From positions 1 through 41,317 of the forward strand of contig CAMCBW010000046.1 of the NCBI GenBank assembly GCA_945873105.1: a DNA stretch of 41,317 nt, read 5' to 3'. Of the stretch, positions 31,662-41,189 are shown piece after piece. The notes beneath the pieces were generated by a model that did not search any database, was not told where the DNA came from, and saw nothing but the letters and a program-made list of their open reading frames with translations. The position numbers and the translations under genes are program-made. Each line of letters opens with the position of its first letter. Positions within the stretch are counted from its first letter, which is position 1. This DNA is from Tangfeifania diversioriginum (GTDB lineage: Bacteria; Bacteroidota; Bacteroidia; Bacteroidales; Prolixibacteraceae).

Positions 31662-32657
31662 ATGAAAAGACCCGTTACCCTCTTTACCGGCCAGTGGGCC
31701 GACCTGACTCTGGAAGACGTTTGCAAAAAGGCAGTCTCCTTTGGATACGATGGACTTGAACTTGCCTGCTGGGGCGACCACATCGAAGTCGAAAAAGCCG
31801 ACCAGGCCTATTGCGATGCCAAACTGGCCTTGCTGAAAAAGTACAACCTGAAGCTCTTCTCCATCTCCACGCACCTCGTCGGGCAAGCCGTTTGCGACAA
31901 TCCTGACATCCGCCACAAGGGGATGCTTTCCGACGAGATCTGGGGCGATGGTAACCCCGAAGGAATCCGTCAGCGGGCTGCCGCCAACATCATCAAAACC
32001 GGCGAAGTAGCGAAAATGCTCGGGCTGAAAGTGGTCAACGGTTTTACCGGCAGCTCCATCTGGCACCTCAACTACTCTTTCCCGGCCGTCTCGCAGGAGA
32101 TGATCCAGGCCGGCTACGACGATTTCGCCCAGCGGTGGACTCCAATCCTGGATGCCTACCAGAAGATGGGGGTAAAATATGCCCTCGAAGTTCATCCTAC
32201 CGAGATCGCCTTCGACATCGAGACAGCCCGACGTGCCATGAAGGCCGTCAACAACCACCCCGCCTTCGGTTTCAATTTCGACCCGAGCCATTTCGGTTAC
32301 CAGGGAGTCGATTATACCAAGTTCATCTACGTCTTCGGCGAGAAGATCTTCCACGTCCACATGAAGGATGTATCCTGGAACGAACATCCCGGCACATCGG
32401 GTGTATTCGGTGGCCACCTCGAATTCGGCGACAGCCGGAGGTACTGGAACTTCAGGAGTGTCGGCCGTGGCCGCATCAACTTCGAGAACATCATCCGGGC
32501 CCTGAATGACATCGGCTACAACGGACCGCTATCGGTAGAGTGGGAAGACAGCGGCATGGACCGCGAGATGGGCGCCGCCGAATCGTGCGCCTTTGTGAAA
32601 CGGATCGATTTCTCGCCCAGCAACCTGGCCTTCGACGCTGCATTCAGCAAGGAATAG
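31662..32657 (+). CDS. Sugar phosphate isomerase/epimerase (xylose-isomerase-like TIM barrel)
   Basis: A 331-residue TIM-barrel protein of the AP-endonuclease-2/xylose-isomerase-like family. The barrel motifs are [12 protein letters not shown] near the N-terminus, [14 protein letters not shown] (metal-ligand Glu), [13 protein letters not shown] (Asp/His), [11 protein letters not shown] (His) and [10 protein letters not shown] (Glu). These are the expected divalent-metal ligands for a keto-sugar isomerase or epimerase such as IolE- or tagatose-epimerase-like enzymes. The ATG at 31662 is clear. It probably works with the Gfo/Idh/MocA enzyme just upstream. The stop codon is followed at once by the GTTGCATGCAAC repeat. 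Confidence 0.88.
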   Translation: MKRPVTLFTGQWADLTLEDVCKKAVSFGYDGLELACWGDHIEVEKADQAYCDAKLALLKKYNLKLFSISTHLVGQAVCDNPDIRHKGMLSDEIWGDGNPEGIRQRAAANIIKTGEVAKMLGLKVVNGFTGSSIWHLNYSFPAVSQEMIQAGYDDFAQRWTPILDAYQKMGVKYALEVHPTEIAFDIETARRAMKAVNNHPAFGFNFDPSHFGYQGVDYTKFIYVFGEKIFHVHMKDVSWNEHPGTSGVFGGHLEFGDSRRYWNFRSVGRGRINFENIIRALNDIGYNGPLSVEWEDSGMDREMGAAESCAFVKRIDFSPSNLAFDAAFSKE

Positions 32658-32663
32658 ATGCCC

Positions 32664-32827
32664 GTAGAGACGTTGCATGCAACGTCTCCTGCATCATTTC
32701 CGTAAATCCCATGACATTGCATGCAACGTCTCCTGCATCATTTCCGCAAATCCCATGACGTTGCATGCAACGTCTCCTGCATCATTTCCGTAAATCCCAT
32801 TAGAGACGTTGCATGCAACGTCTCTAC
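32664..32827 (+). repeat. 44-nt tandem repeat closing in a perfect 26-bp palindrome
   Basis: Three units of exactly 44 nt start at 32669, 32713 and 32757. Each opens with a GACGTTGCATGCAACGTC palindrome (unit 2 has one change, GACATTGCATGC) and continues with CTGCATCATTTCCG and AAATCCCAT. A fourth palindrome follows, perfect over 26 bp at 32801-32826 (centre GTTGCATGCAAC). The block fills the gap between the isomerase/epimerase and mtnA and ends about 29 nt before the mtnA ATG. A very similar GAGACGTTGCATGCAACGTC word is, from memory, dispersed in other phyla too, including cyanobacteria. Confidence 0.85.
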
Positions 32828-32855
32828 AATTTTTTGTGCATTTACATTCCATTCC

Positions 32856-33961
<1,106 letters not shown>

Positions 33962-33965
<4 letters not shown>

Positions 33966-34403
33966 CGGGGAAGAAAGACTTGGGGACTTAGAGACTGGGG
34001 GACGAGGAGAGAGGGACTCCTGGAATTGAAACGGGGAAAAGGGGAAACAGGGATGACTGGGACGACGGGGTAGAAGGACTTGTGGCTGGAGGATTTGGGA
34101 TGTGAATGAAACGAAGAAACTGTGAAACGGAGAATGCAGGGGCAGCCCTGTGTGGCTGTCCAACGGAAAAATATGGAAAATATGAGAATTGACATTGAGA
34201 TATGGGGAGGGTTAAGAATCTATTATTTTCGACCACAACGATGAAACTGCACCAATCCTACCCCAACGGGGTTAAAGGTCAATAACCCCGGGTGGAGCGC
34301 AGCGGAACCCGGGGTAAGGGAAAGCACCAACAGCACCGTCTGCGAACAAATATTTAAAAATGGACAAATCTATCAATCAGACGGAATGCACAAATATTAA
34401 ACA
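33962..34403. repeat. Intergenic repeats between mtnA and the aldolase gene
   Basis: About 440 nt without a gene. 33962-34140 is purine-rich, with GACTTGGGGACTTAGAGAC-like and GAAACGGGG-like units, resembling 19627-19870. At 34285-34315 is a hairpin with stem ACCCCGGGT / ACCCGGGGT around GGAGCGCAGCGGA. The last 80 nt before the aldolase ATG are AT-rich and hold no clear promoter. Confidence 0.6.
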
Positions 34404-35027
34404 ATGAGCACCCCACCCTCCCCCTCCGACGGCTACATCAAGTATGACTGCCAATTGATCCAAGAGAAGATGACTATTCCTCTGGAACTCTTTGAACCCA
34501 TGAATTACTGGCGAAACATCCTGTGGGACAAAGGCCTTATCGGTGCCTATCCCGATGGAATCGGGTTCGGAAACATCTCCGTCAGGATTCCGGGTACTGA
34601 GCAATTTTGCATCTCCGGTACTGCAACAGGCTCCCTCCCAAAATTGGATTCCTCCCACTACGCCCTGGTGGAGCAATGCGACCCTTCGCGCAATTCCCTC
34701 AGCTGCCGCGGACAAATCCGTGCTTCCGCCGAATCGATGAGCCACTTTGCTATTTACAACTCCCTCCCGGATGCCCAGGCAGTGGTCCACATCCACAACC
34801 GTCCCCTCTGGGAGAAATACCTGGGCATCCTACCCACCACCTCCCCCGAGGTAGAATACGGAACCCCCGCCATGGCCGCCGAAATCACCCGGATCCTCTC
34901 CCTTCCGGAGACCCTGCAAAAGAAGGTCATCATCATGGGAGGCCACGAAGAGGGGATTATCGCCTTTGGGAAAACTGTTGAGGAGGCTGCGATGATCGTC
35001 CTGGCATTGCAGGAGGATGCAGCGTAA
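34404..35027 (+). CDS. Class II aldolase/adducin-family protein (candidate DHAP-shunt aldolase)
   Basis: A 207-residue zinc aldolase. The zinc ligands are likely His129 and His131 (AVVHIHNRPLW) and His181 (GGHEEG); the catalytic acid would be Glu110 (RASAESMSH). GFGNISVRI and FCISGTATGSLP are the usual phosphate/substrate loops. It could cleave 5-methylthio- or 5-deoxyribulose 1-phosphate to DHAP plus an aldehyde, because it lies between mtnA and mtnP on the same strand. The alternative is an MtnB-type dehydratase, which shares the fold; no mtnC, mtnD or other later methionine-salvage gene is in the window. The GNISVRI form looks more aldolase-like. The ATG at 34404 is the only sensible start. 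Confidence 0.82.
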   Translation: MSTPPSPSDGYIKYDCQLIQEKMTIPLELFEPMNYWRNILWDKGLIGAYPDGIGFGNISVRIPGTEQFCISGTATGSLPKLDSSHYALVEQCDPSRNSLSCRGQIRASAESMSHFAIYNSLPDAQAVVHIHNRPLWEKYLGILPTTSPEVEYGTPAMAAEITRILSLPETLQKKVIIMGGHEEGIIAFGKTVEEAAMIVLALQEDAA

Positions 35028-35033
35028 AGTTGT

Positions 35034-35127
35034 CGCTCAAAGGCGCAAAGAACGCTAAGAGATAGTATATTGCTTTGGCATATAATAGTTTAACCTAATT
35101 CTTTGCGTTCTTTGCGTCTTTGCGTGA
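35034..35127. repeat. Inverted repeat of CTTTGCGTT-type units
   Basis: Left arm GCTCAAAGGCGCAAAGAACG (35036-35055); right arm CTTTGCGTTCTTTGCGTCTT plus TGCGTGA (35101-35127), its near reverse complement. The AT-rich core holds no gene. It lies between the aldolase gene and mtnP; relatives are at 13793-13822. Confidence 0.7.
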
Positions 35128-35152
35128 CCATTAAAAACCACCATACTTTTAC

Positions 35153-35160
35153 TAATTTTG
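35153..35160 (+). promoter_or_regulatory. -7 box for mtnP
   Basis: TAATTTTG fits TAnnTTTG and lies 24 nt before the mtnP ATG at 35185, implying a leader of about 18 nt. No TTTG at the -33 distance. It suggests mtnP and the following GH92 gene have their own promoter. Confidence 0.5.
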
Positions 35161-35184
35161 AATTTGAAATAATCATTCTCCTCC

Positions 35185-35931
35185 ATGACAAAAATCGCCA
35201 TCATCGGTGGCTCCGGCCTCGAAAATCCAGACCTGCTGAAGCACCAGGAACAGGTGGTAGTCGGCTCCTCCTACGGCACCCCCAGTTCAGATTTTCTCTG
35301 CGGCACCATCGCCGGAACCGAAGTGGTCCTCTTGTCGCGCCATGGCCGCCAGCACACCATTCCACCCTCGCAGGTCAACAGCAGGGCCAACCTGGATGCC
35401 ATCCGTCAGTTGGGTTGCACCCACATCCTGGCCACCACTGCCTGCGGTAGCCTGCGGGAGCAGATCGGCCGCGGCGAACTGGTACTACCCGACCAATTCA
35501 TCGACTTTACCCGGCACCGCAACATCACCTTCTTTGATTCTTTCGAACCACACGAGATGAAGCACACCCCGATGGCCGATCCATTTGACGCGAACCTGCG
35601 CAAACTGCTTTTCGAGGCGGCGAATGAGCTGAAATTGCCAATTCACAAGGGTGGATGCATCGTCACCATCGAGGGTCCCCGCTTCTCCACCCGGGCCGAA
35701 TCGCACATGTTCCGGAGCTGGGGAGGCGACCTGATCAACATGAGCACCGCCCCCGAATGCATCCTGGCCAACGAGCTGGGGATCCCCTATGCCGCCATCG
35801 CCATGGCCACCGATTTCGACAGCTGGAAAGAGAACGAAATCCCCGTTACCTGGGAAGAGATCCTCGAAGTCTTCGGCAAAAATGTCCACAACGTAGTCGA
35901 TCTGCTGCTAAAAGTGATCCCAAAAATTTGA
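35185..35931 (+). CDS. mtnP: S-methyl-5'-thioadenosine phosphorylase (MTAP-like)
   Basis: A 248-residue purine nucleoside phosphorylase of the MTAP type. It splits methylthioadenosine (and usually 5'-deoxyadenosine) into adenine and the ribose 1-phosphate. Motifs are IAIIGGSGLENPDLL at the start, LLSRHGRQHTIPPSQVNSRA (phosphate site), TTACGSLREQIGRGELVLP, IEGPRFSTRAES and LINMSTAPECILANELG, then AMATDFDSWKE, where the Asp pair of the purine site falls. Length is a little short of the usual 260-290 but no motif is missing. Together with mtnA and the aldolase it completes the chain from nucleoside to DHAP plus aldehyde. Two bases separate its stop from the GH92 start. Confidence 0.94.
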   Translation: MTKIAIIGGSGLENPDLLKHQEQVVVGSSYGTPSSDFLCGTIAGTEVVLLSRHGRQHTIPPSQVNSRANLDAIRQLGCTHILATTACGSLREQIGRGELVLPDQFIDFTRHRNITFFDSFEPHEMKHTPMADPFDANLRKLLFEAANELKLPIHKGGCIVTIEGPRFSTRAESHMFRSWGGDLINMSTAPECILANELGIPYAAIAMATDFDSWKENEIPVTWEEILEVFGKNVHNVVDLLLKVIPKI

Positions 35932-35933
35932 GA

Positions 35934-38309
35934 ATGAAAACGTCAATCCTTCTGGTGTTTTTATTCGGATTGTTGCTCTCCTGCACTGAAAAACAGCAAA
36001 ACTCCGACCTGACGAGCTACGTCGATCCGCAAATCGGTTCCGTGCACGGACGCTGGTTCTTGTACACGCCGGCCTCGCTTCCGTTTGGGATGGCCAAGCT
36101 GGCACCGCATACCAATGCCTACGGCAGCGCCGGAAGTTGGGCCCCGTGCGGCTACGACGACCGGCATTCTTCCATCGAGGGATTCGGACATTTTCATGAA
36201 TTTCAGGTCGGCGGACTGGTCTTCATGCCAACCGTCGGACCGGTAAAAACCATCCCGGGGAAGCTGGAAAATCCGGATGGGGGTTACCGTTCGCGCTTCG
36301 ACAAGGAGAGTGAGCAGGCTACGCCCGGCTACTATTCGGTTTTCCTGAAGGATTACGGGATCAAAGCCGAACTGACCGCCACCGAACGCGTTGGATTTCA
36401 TCGCTATACATTTCCAAAAACTGGTGAGGCCCACCTGGTCATCGATATCGGTCACCGGCAGGGGGAAAGCAGCGGTGTAACAGATGCCTTTGCGAAGGTG
36501 ATCAATGGCAACGAGGTGGAGGGATTCATTGAGACCTATCCGGAATATGCGAAATTCTGCGACCCCGGAAACAAGGTGAAGATGTTCTTCGTGGCTAAGC
36601 TTAGTAAGAAGGCCACAAGCACAGGGGCTTTTACCGATTCGGTCCAAACGGCGGGTCTCTCCGAGGCCAGGGGTATTGGCAGTGGCTTGTTCCTCAATTT
36701 TGAGATGAACCAGGATGAGACGCTGGAGATCACCACCGGACTGAGTTACACCTCTGTCGAAAATGCCCGGTTAAACCTGAAGGCCGAAGCTACCGCGAAA
36801 TCCTTCGACCAGGTCCACCGGCAGGCACGGGAGGCCTGGAATGAAAAGCTGGGGAAAATCAGGGCCGAAGGTGGCGACAGCCTCAGCCTGGTGAAATTTT
36901 ACACCGGACTCTACCACGCACTGCTGGGACGCGGCATCTCGAGTGATGCAAACGGCCAGTACCGAAAATTCGACGGCACCATCGGGCAAATTCCGCTCAA
37001 CGAAAAGGGTCTCCCCAAATACCACCATTACAACACCGACGGCATCTGGGGCGGATTCTGGAACCTGAGCCAGCTCTGGGCCCTGGCCTATCCCGATTAC
37101 TTCAGCGAATATGTGCAATCCAACATCGATTACTACAAGGACCGTGGATGGCTTCACGATGGCGAAGCCGCCGGCGTTTATACCAACGGGGTTCAGACCA
37201 ATTTCCAGGGACTGCTGATCGCCTCGGCCTACCATTGCGGCATCCGCGATTTTGAGGTGACAACCGGTTACGAGGCAACCTTGAAAAATGAAGTCGAATA
37301 CCACGGGCGCGACCTTGGGAATGGGAAATACGACCTTCACTATTTTGTGAAGAATGGTTATGTGCCTTACCAGGATACCACCATTGCCAACGGATGGGTC
37401 TTTAATTTTGGATCATCGCATACGCTGGAATACGCCTTCAGCTCCTACGCGGTAGGCCAGTTTGCCAAAGCGCTTGGCAAAGGGCAGGACTACCAGAAAC
37501 TGATGAAGCAGGCAACCTACTATCGAAACCTGTTCGATCCTGAGACAAAATACATCCGGCCAAAAAAATTGGATGGAAAATTCATCGAAAAGTTCGATCC
37601 GATGAAGGCCTGGGACGGTTTCCAGGAGGGAAATGCCTTTCAATATAGCTGGTATGTGCCGCACGATGTCGCCGGACTCATCGCCCTGATGGGCAAAGCG
37701 GAATTCAACCAGCGGCTTGGCGGGGTATTTGCCGGGGCGCAGCAAAATAAATTTGGGGGCAAGAGTGACCAGATCGACAGCTTTTCGGGCATCGGATTGC
37801 AGTACAACCACGGCAACCAACCCTGCCTGCACGACTCGTGGCTCTTCAACTACTCCGGGCAACCCTGGTTGACCCAGCAATGGACGCGTGCCATATGTGA
37901 GGAGTTTTACGGGACGGAACCCCTCCGCGGTTACGGTGTCGGCCAGGACGAAGACCAGGGACAGCTGGGAGCCTGGTACGTAATGGCGGCATTGGGCCTG
38001 TTCGATGTGCAGGGGCATGCGGCGATGAACCCCACCTTCCAGCTGGGAAGTCCGATTTTCGACAAGGTAACGATCCAACTGGATCCAAAATACTACAAAG
38101 GAGAGGAGCTGGTCATCGAAACAAAAAACAACTCAAGGGAGAATGTCTATGTCCAATCCGTTTCCCTAAACGGGAAGAAAGAGGACAATTGCTGGATCGA
38201 CCGGAATCTGCTCATGAAGGGAGGTACTCTGGTTTGGGAAATGGGACCCCAACCCAACACCAAATGGGGAACCGCGACTCCACCACCTTCCATGTCAACA
38301 ACAAAGTAA
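35934..38309 (+). CDS. GH92 alpha-mannosidase, predicted lipoprotein
   Basis: A 791-residue glycoside hydrolase of family 92, exo-acting Ca-dependent alpha-mannosidases. The start at 35934 gives a lipobox (LLLSC, Cys at about residue 17). Family features: YVDPQIGS with LPFGMAKLAPHT, FGHFHEFQVGGL, WGGFWNLSQLWAL, Glu565 in EGNAFQYSWYVPHDV (the usual catalytic acid region), GVGQDEDQGQLGAWYVMAALG (Asp672/Asp674, catalytic-base region) and LGSPIFDKVTIQL. The N-terminal motif departs from the common VDPxIGTGGHGHTFPGA pattern, so linkage preference may differ. No SusC/SusD pair is present, so this is not a classic PUL. It starts 2 nt after the mtnP stop and is likely cotranscribed, though no metabolic link is evident. 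Confidence 0.93.
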   Translation: MKTSILLVFLFGLLLSCTEKQQNSDLTSYVDPQIGSVHGRWFLYTPASLPFGMAKLAPHTNAYGSAGSWAPCGYDDRHSSIEGFGHFHEFQVGGLVFMPTVGPVKTIPGKLENPDGGYRSRFDKESEQATPGYYSVFLKDYGIKAELTATERVGFHRYTFPKTGEAHLVIDIGHRQGESSGVTDAFAKVINGNEVEGFIETYPEYAKFCDPGNKVKMFFVAKLSKKATSTGAFTDSVQTAGLSEARGIGSGLFLNFEMNQDETLEITTGLSYTSVENARLNLKAEATAKSFDQVHRQAREAWNEKLGKIRAEGGDSLSLVKFYTGLYHALLGRGISSDANGQYRKFDGTIGQIPLNEKGLPKYHHYNTDGIWGGFWNLSQLWALAYPDYFSEYVQSNIDYYKDRGWLHDGEAAGVYTNGVQTNFQGLLIASAYHCGIRDFEVTTGYEATLKNEVEYHGRDLGNGKYDLHYFVKNGYVPYQDTTIANGWVFNFGSSHTLEYAFSSYAVGQFAKALGKGQDYQKLMKQATYYRNLFDPETKYIRPKKLDGKFIEKFDPMKAWDGFQEGNAFQYSWYVPHDVAGLIALMGKAEFNQRLGGVFAGAQQNKFGGKSDQIDSFSGIGLQYNHGNQPCLHDSWLFNYSGQPWLTQQWTRAICEEFYGTEPLRGYGVGQDEDQGQLGAWYVMAALGLFDVQGHAAMNPTFQLGSPIFDKVTIQLDPKYYKGEELVIETKNNSRENVYVQSVSLNGKKEDNCWIDRNLLMKGGTLVWEMGPQPNTKWGTATPPPSMSTTK

Positions 38310-38360
38310 TTCAGCGTCTGTCATAAGTAATGGGAAAGAATAAATATCGTTTTATTTTAT

Positions 38361-38488
38361 AATCAATATGCCGGAGGCATAATATGTGGGTAGAAAGCAA
38401 GTGATGGATAGTCCATTTCGTCCCGTACGGGACGAGATAATCACTATTTGTCGATTTTCTACCCACATAAGATCCCTAACGGGATAAA
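38361..38488 (+). repeat. 128-bp direct repeat, copy 1
   Basis: Contains ATGCCGGAGGCATAATATG (hairpin GCC-GGA-GGC), the perfect palindrome CGTCCCGTACGGGACG, and TCTACCCACAT complementary to the early ATGTGGGTAGA, ending in CCCTAACGGGATAAA. By hand count 12 of 128 positions differ from copy 2 at 41190-41317. It fills most of the gap between GH92 and the next gene (38310-38632); nothing else is seen there. Confidence 0.88.
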
Positions 38489-38632
38489 AAAATAGATTTG
38501 TACAGTCTATAATATTGTTTTCCGACTTATTTTCTTATTATCAATGCAATAACCACGAGAAAATTTTCACATCAACCGAAAATGAATATCTGGGTATTCC
38601 ATCAGACCATTAAAAAATACAATTATATACTG

Positions 38633-40987
38633 ATGAGACGATTCATCTTCCTACTTCTATTTGGAATAGCCGGAATTTTGCCTTCGCAAGCCCAAATAAA
38701 CCTCCGCACCGACAAGTTCCTGCTGACGATTTCCGCCACAGGGCAGCTTACAGCCATGACAGACCCTGTTACAAACAAAAACTACCTGGCGACCGGGGAA
38801 CAAGCTCCGTTGCTAAAAATCAGGGTAGACAATCGCTGGGAGGAACCAACAAAGGCGCTCTTCAATGAGAAGTCCGGCACCATCAGCCTGACCTATCCAC
38901 AGTCGAAAATTAGTGCGGTGGTGAAGGTCAGCTCAAGGAAGAGCCACCTCACTTTCCATTTGACCAAACTCAGCGCCGTGGATAGGGTCCCTGCAGTGGT
39001 ATGGGGTCCTTATCCAACCATGGTCAAAGAGACCATCGGAGAGGTAGTTGGCATCGTCCGCGACGGAAAATATGCCATCGGCCTTCAGGCGCTGAACCCC
39101 AAAACATTGGGCGGAATTCTGAACAAAGAGGGTGGAGCAGATGGCCCGCGGGGCGATGCGGCCATTGCCCGGTCGTACGGAAGCAGCCTGCAGGCCTACA
39201 GCCTCGACCGCTCGAAACCAAGGCGATTGTCGGTCTGGAACGACCAGTATCCCGACATGCCGGTGGCCCCCATCCCGGGTGAGACCACCATCGGGTCGGC
39301 CATTGCGCTCTTCGGCTGTCCCGAAAATCAGGTGCTTGAGCATGTCAGCACCATCGAACTGGCCGAGGGACTGCCTCATCCGATGATCAACGGAGTCTGG
39401 CTGAAACAATCCCCCGAAACCGGACGGGCCTACCTGATCTCTGACTTCAACGAAAGCAACGTCGGCGAGATGTTGGACTATACCCTCCAGGCCGGACTGG
39501 TTTCGCTTTACCACGAGGGGCCTTTCCAGTCGTGGGGCCATTTTATCCTCGACCCGAAAAGCTTCCCGAATGGGAATGCCGGCATGAAAGCCTGTGTGGA
39601 AAAAGCCACGGCAAAGGGGCTCCGCATCGGGGTGCATACACTCAGTACCTTCATCAACACCAATGATCCTTATCTGTCACCCATTCCGGACAAGCGGTTG
39701 TCTGAAACAGGAGCCTCCCGGCTCTCAGAAAATATTTCTGCGGCATCCACGGAGATTCAGGTTGAAGCGGATCAATATTTCAAAAACACCAAACCCAGTA
39801 CCCTTCATGCCGTGAGGATCGGGGAGGAGATCATCCGCTTTCGGGAGGTTACGACCGCTGCCCCCTACAAATTGCTCGATTGCCAGCGGGGAGCCTTTGG
39901 TACCAGGGCTGCACCGCACAACAAAGGCGACGCTGCCGGAATGCTATTGGATTATCCCTACAATACCCTCTTCCCCAACTTTGAACTGCAGCAGGAAATA
40001 GCCGGTAACCTCGGAAGGTTCTTCAGCGAAACCGGCGTTTCCCACATGGATTTTGACGGCCACGAAGGCTGTATGTCGTCGGGCGAAGGCGATTATGCCA
40101 TTCAGGCCTTTGCCGAAAAGGTATTCAGGGAGACCAAACATACCCTGATGAACGGCACCAGCCGGTCGAGCCATTACTACTGGCACATTTGCCATTACTG
40201 GAACTGGGGCGAACCCTGGTATGGCGGATTTCGCGAATCGCAGGGCGATTACCGGCTCGAAAACCAGCCACTGCTCGAACGCAACTACATGCCCAACATG
40301 CTGGGTTGGTTTCTGCTTTCCCCCACAACCGGACTGGAAGACATTGAATGGATGATGGCAAGGGCTGCAGGTTACCATGCTGGTTTTGCCCTGGTTGCCC
40401 GCTACAATAGCCTGCAAAAAAATCCAAATACCGCACAATTGCTAGCCCTGATCAAATTGTGGCAGGAAGCTTCGCGGCAGAATATCTTCTCTCCCGATCA
40501 ACTGGCGAGGTTAGAGAATCCGGCGAACGATTTTCACCTCGAAAGGGAGGGGCAAGCCTGGAAGCTCTATCCTTTCAAAAAACTGCGGTTCGAACATGCC
40601 AGACAGCAGCTTCAGCCCGGACAACCAACCTATTCGGACTGGCCCTTCGAAAGCACGGATGCCGAACAGCCATTCTGTTTCACCCTCACCCTGACGGGAA
40701 AAGAGGGGAGTGTCAGCAATCCCTGGCTGGAGCTGGACAGCTACTTTAAACTCGAATTGCCCGGGAGTTATGAAGCCGGAAATTCCATCGTCTGCGACGG
40801 CAAAACCATCAAAATCTACAACAGGAAAGGAAGTTACCTCAAAGAGCTGCCATTGAGCCAAGCCATTCCAACTTTGAAAACAGGCAAACACCAGCTCAAG
40901 TTTGACTGTGCATTTCCCGGGGAGGGAGAGCTGGGGGGCACCTTTGTCATCAAAACCATCAGCAAACCCGAGATCATCCTGAAATAA
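38633..40987 (+). CDS. Large secreted protein with probable TIM-barrel glycosidase-like core; family not recognised
   Basis: A 784-residue protein starting at the ATG at 38633, which gives a normal Sec signal (MRRFIFLLLFGIAGILPSQAQ); an ATG 51 nt upstream adds a poor leader. N-terminal third: beta-rich domain (LRTDKFLLTISATGQL). Middle: barrel-like segments GLVSLYHEGPFQSWGHFILD, AKGLRIGVHTLSTFI, HMDFDGHEGCMSSGE (acidic, likely active site) and HICHYWNWGEPWYGGFRES. Between GVHTLSTFI and DFDGHEG an extra beta module is inserted (AVRIGEEIIRF, then LLDCQRGAFGTRAAPHNKGD). C-terminus: another beta domain. The layout suggests an uncharacterised glycoside hydrolase acting in the periplasm or outside. 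It follows GH92 on the same strand but after a repeat. Confidence 0.72.
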   Translation: MRRFIFLLLFGIAGILPSQAQINLRTDKFLLTISATGQLTAMTDPVTNKNYLATGEQAPLLKIRVDNRWEEPTKALFNEKSGTISLTYPQSKISAVVKVSSRKSHLTFHLTKLSAVDRVPAVVWGPYPTMVKETIGEVVGIVRDGKYAIGLQALNPKTLGGILNKEGGADGPRGDAAIARSYGSSLQAYSLDRSKPRRLSVWNDQYPDMPVAPIPGETTIGSAIALFGCPENQVLEHVSTIELAEGLPHPMINGVWLKQSPETGRAYLISDFNESNVGEMLDYTLQAGLVSLYHEGPFQSWGHFILDPKSFPNGNAGMKACVEKATAKGLRIGVHTLSTFINTNDPYLSPIPDKRLSETGASRLSENISAASTEIQVEADQYFKNTKPSTLHAVRIGEEIIRFREVTTAAPYKLLDCQRGAFGTRAAPHNKGDAAGMLLDYPYNTLFPNFELQQEIAGNLGRFFSETGVSHMDFDGHEGCMSSGEGDYAIQAFAEKVFRETKHTLMNGTSRSSHYYWHICHYWNWGEPWYGGFRESQGDYRLENQPLLERNYMPNMLGWFLLSPTTGLEDIEWMMARAAGYHAGFALVARYNSLQKNPNTAQLLALIKLWQEASRQNIFSPDQLARLENPANDFHLEREGQAWKLYPFKKLRFEHARQQLQPGQPTYSDWPFESTDAEQPFCFTLTLTGKEGSVSNPWLELDSYFKLELPGSYEAGNSIVCDGKTIKIYNRKGSYLKELPLSQAIPTLKTGKHQLKFDCAFPGEGELGGTFVIKTISKPEIILK

Positions 40988-41074
40988 AAATTTCGAACCA
41001 TGAAGAGGGTTTCCAAAAAGTCAAATATAAATTTCTATGTCTCACAATTTGATAGTAATTTCCGGTTTGATCAG

Positions 41075-41148
41075 ACCCCAAACCCCTTAAGGGCTTAAAT
41101 TCTGACCATTTCACGCATTTCCAAGTCCACTTTAGGGGATTTAGGGGT
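41075..41148. repeat. Inverted repeat of TTTAGGGGA units
   Basis: Left CCCCAAACCCCTTAAG (from about 41077) faces right CTTTAGGGGATTTAGGGG (about 41130-41147). Again the arms are made of 9-nt units. It sits in the gap after the large secreted protein, just before copy 2 of the 128-bp repeat. Confidence 0.6.
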
Positions 41149-41189
41149 AAATTGAAAACTGAAATACGAGAAACTGTTTAAATTTTTCA

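Noticed and set aside
35655-35933. N-terminal extension of the GH92 protein overlapping mtnP
   Set aside because: It would read the end of mtnP in another frame and would bury the lipoprotein signal peptide that begins at 35934.
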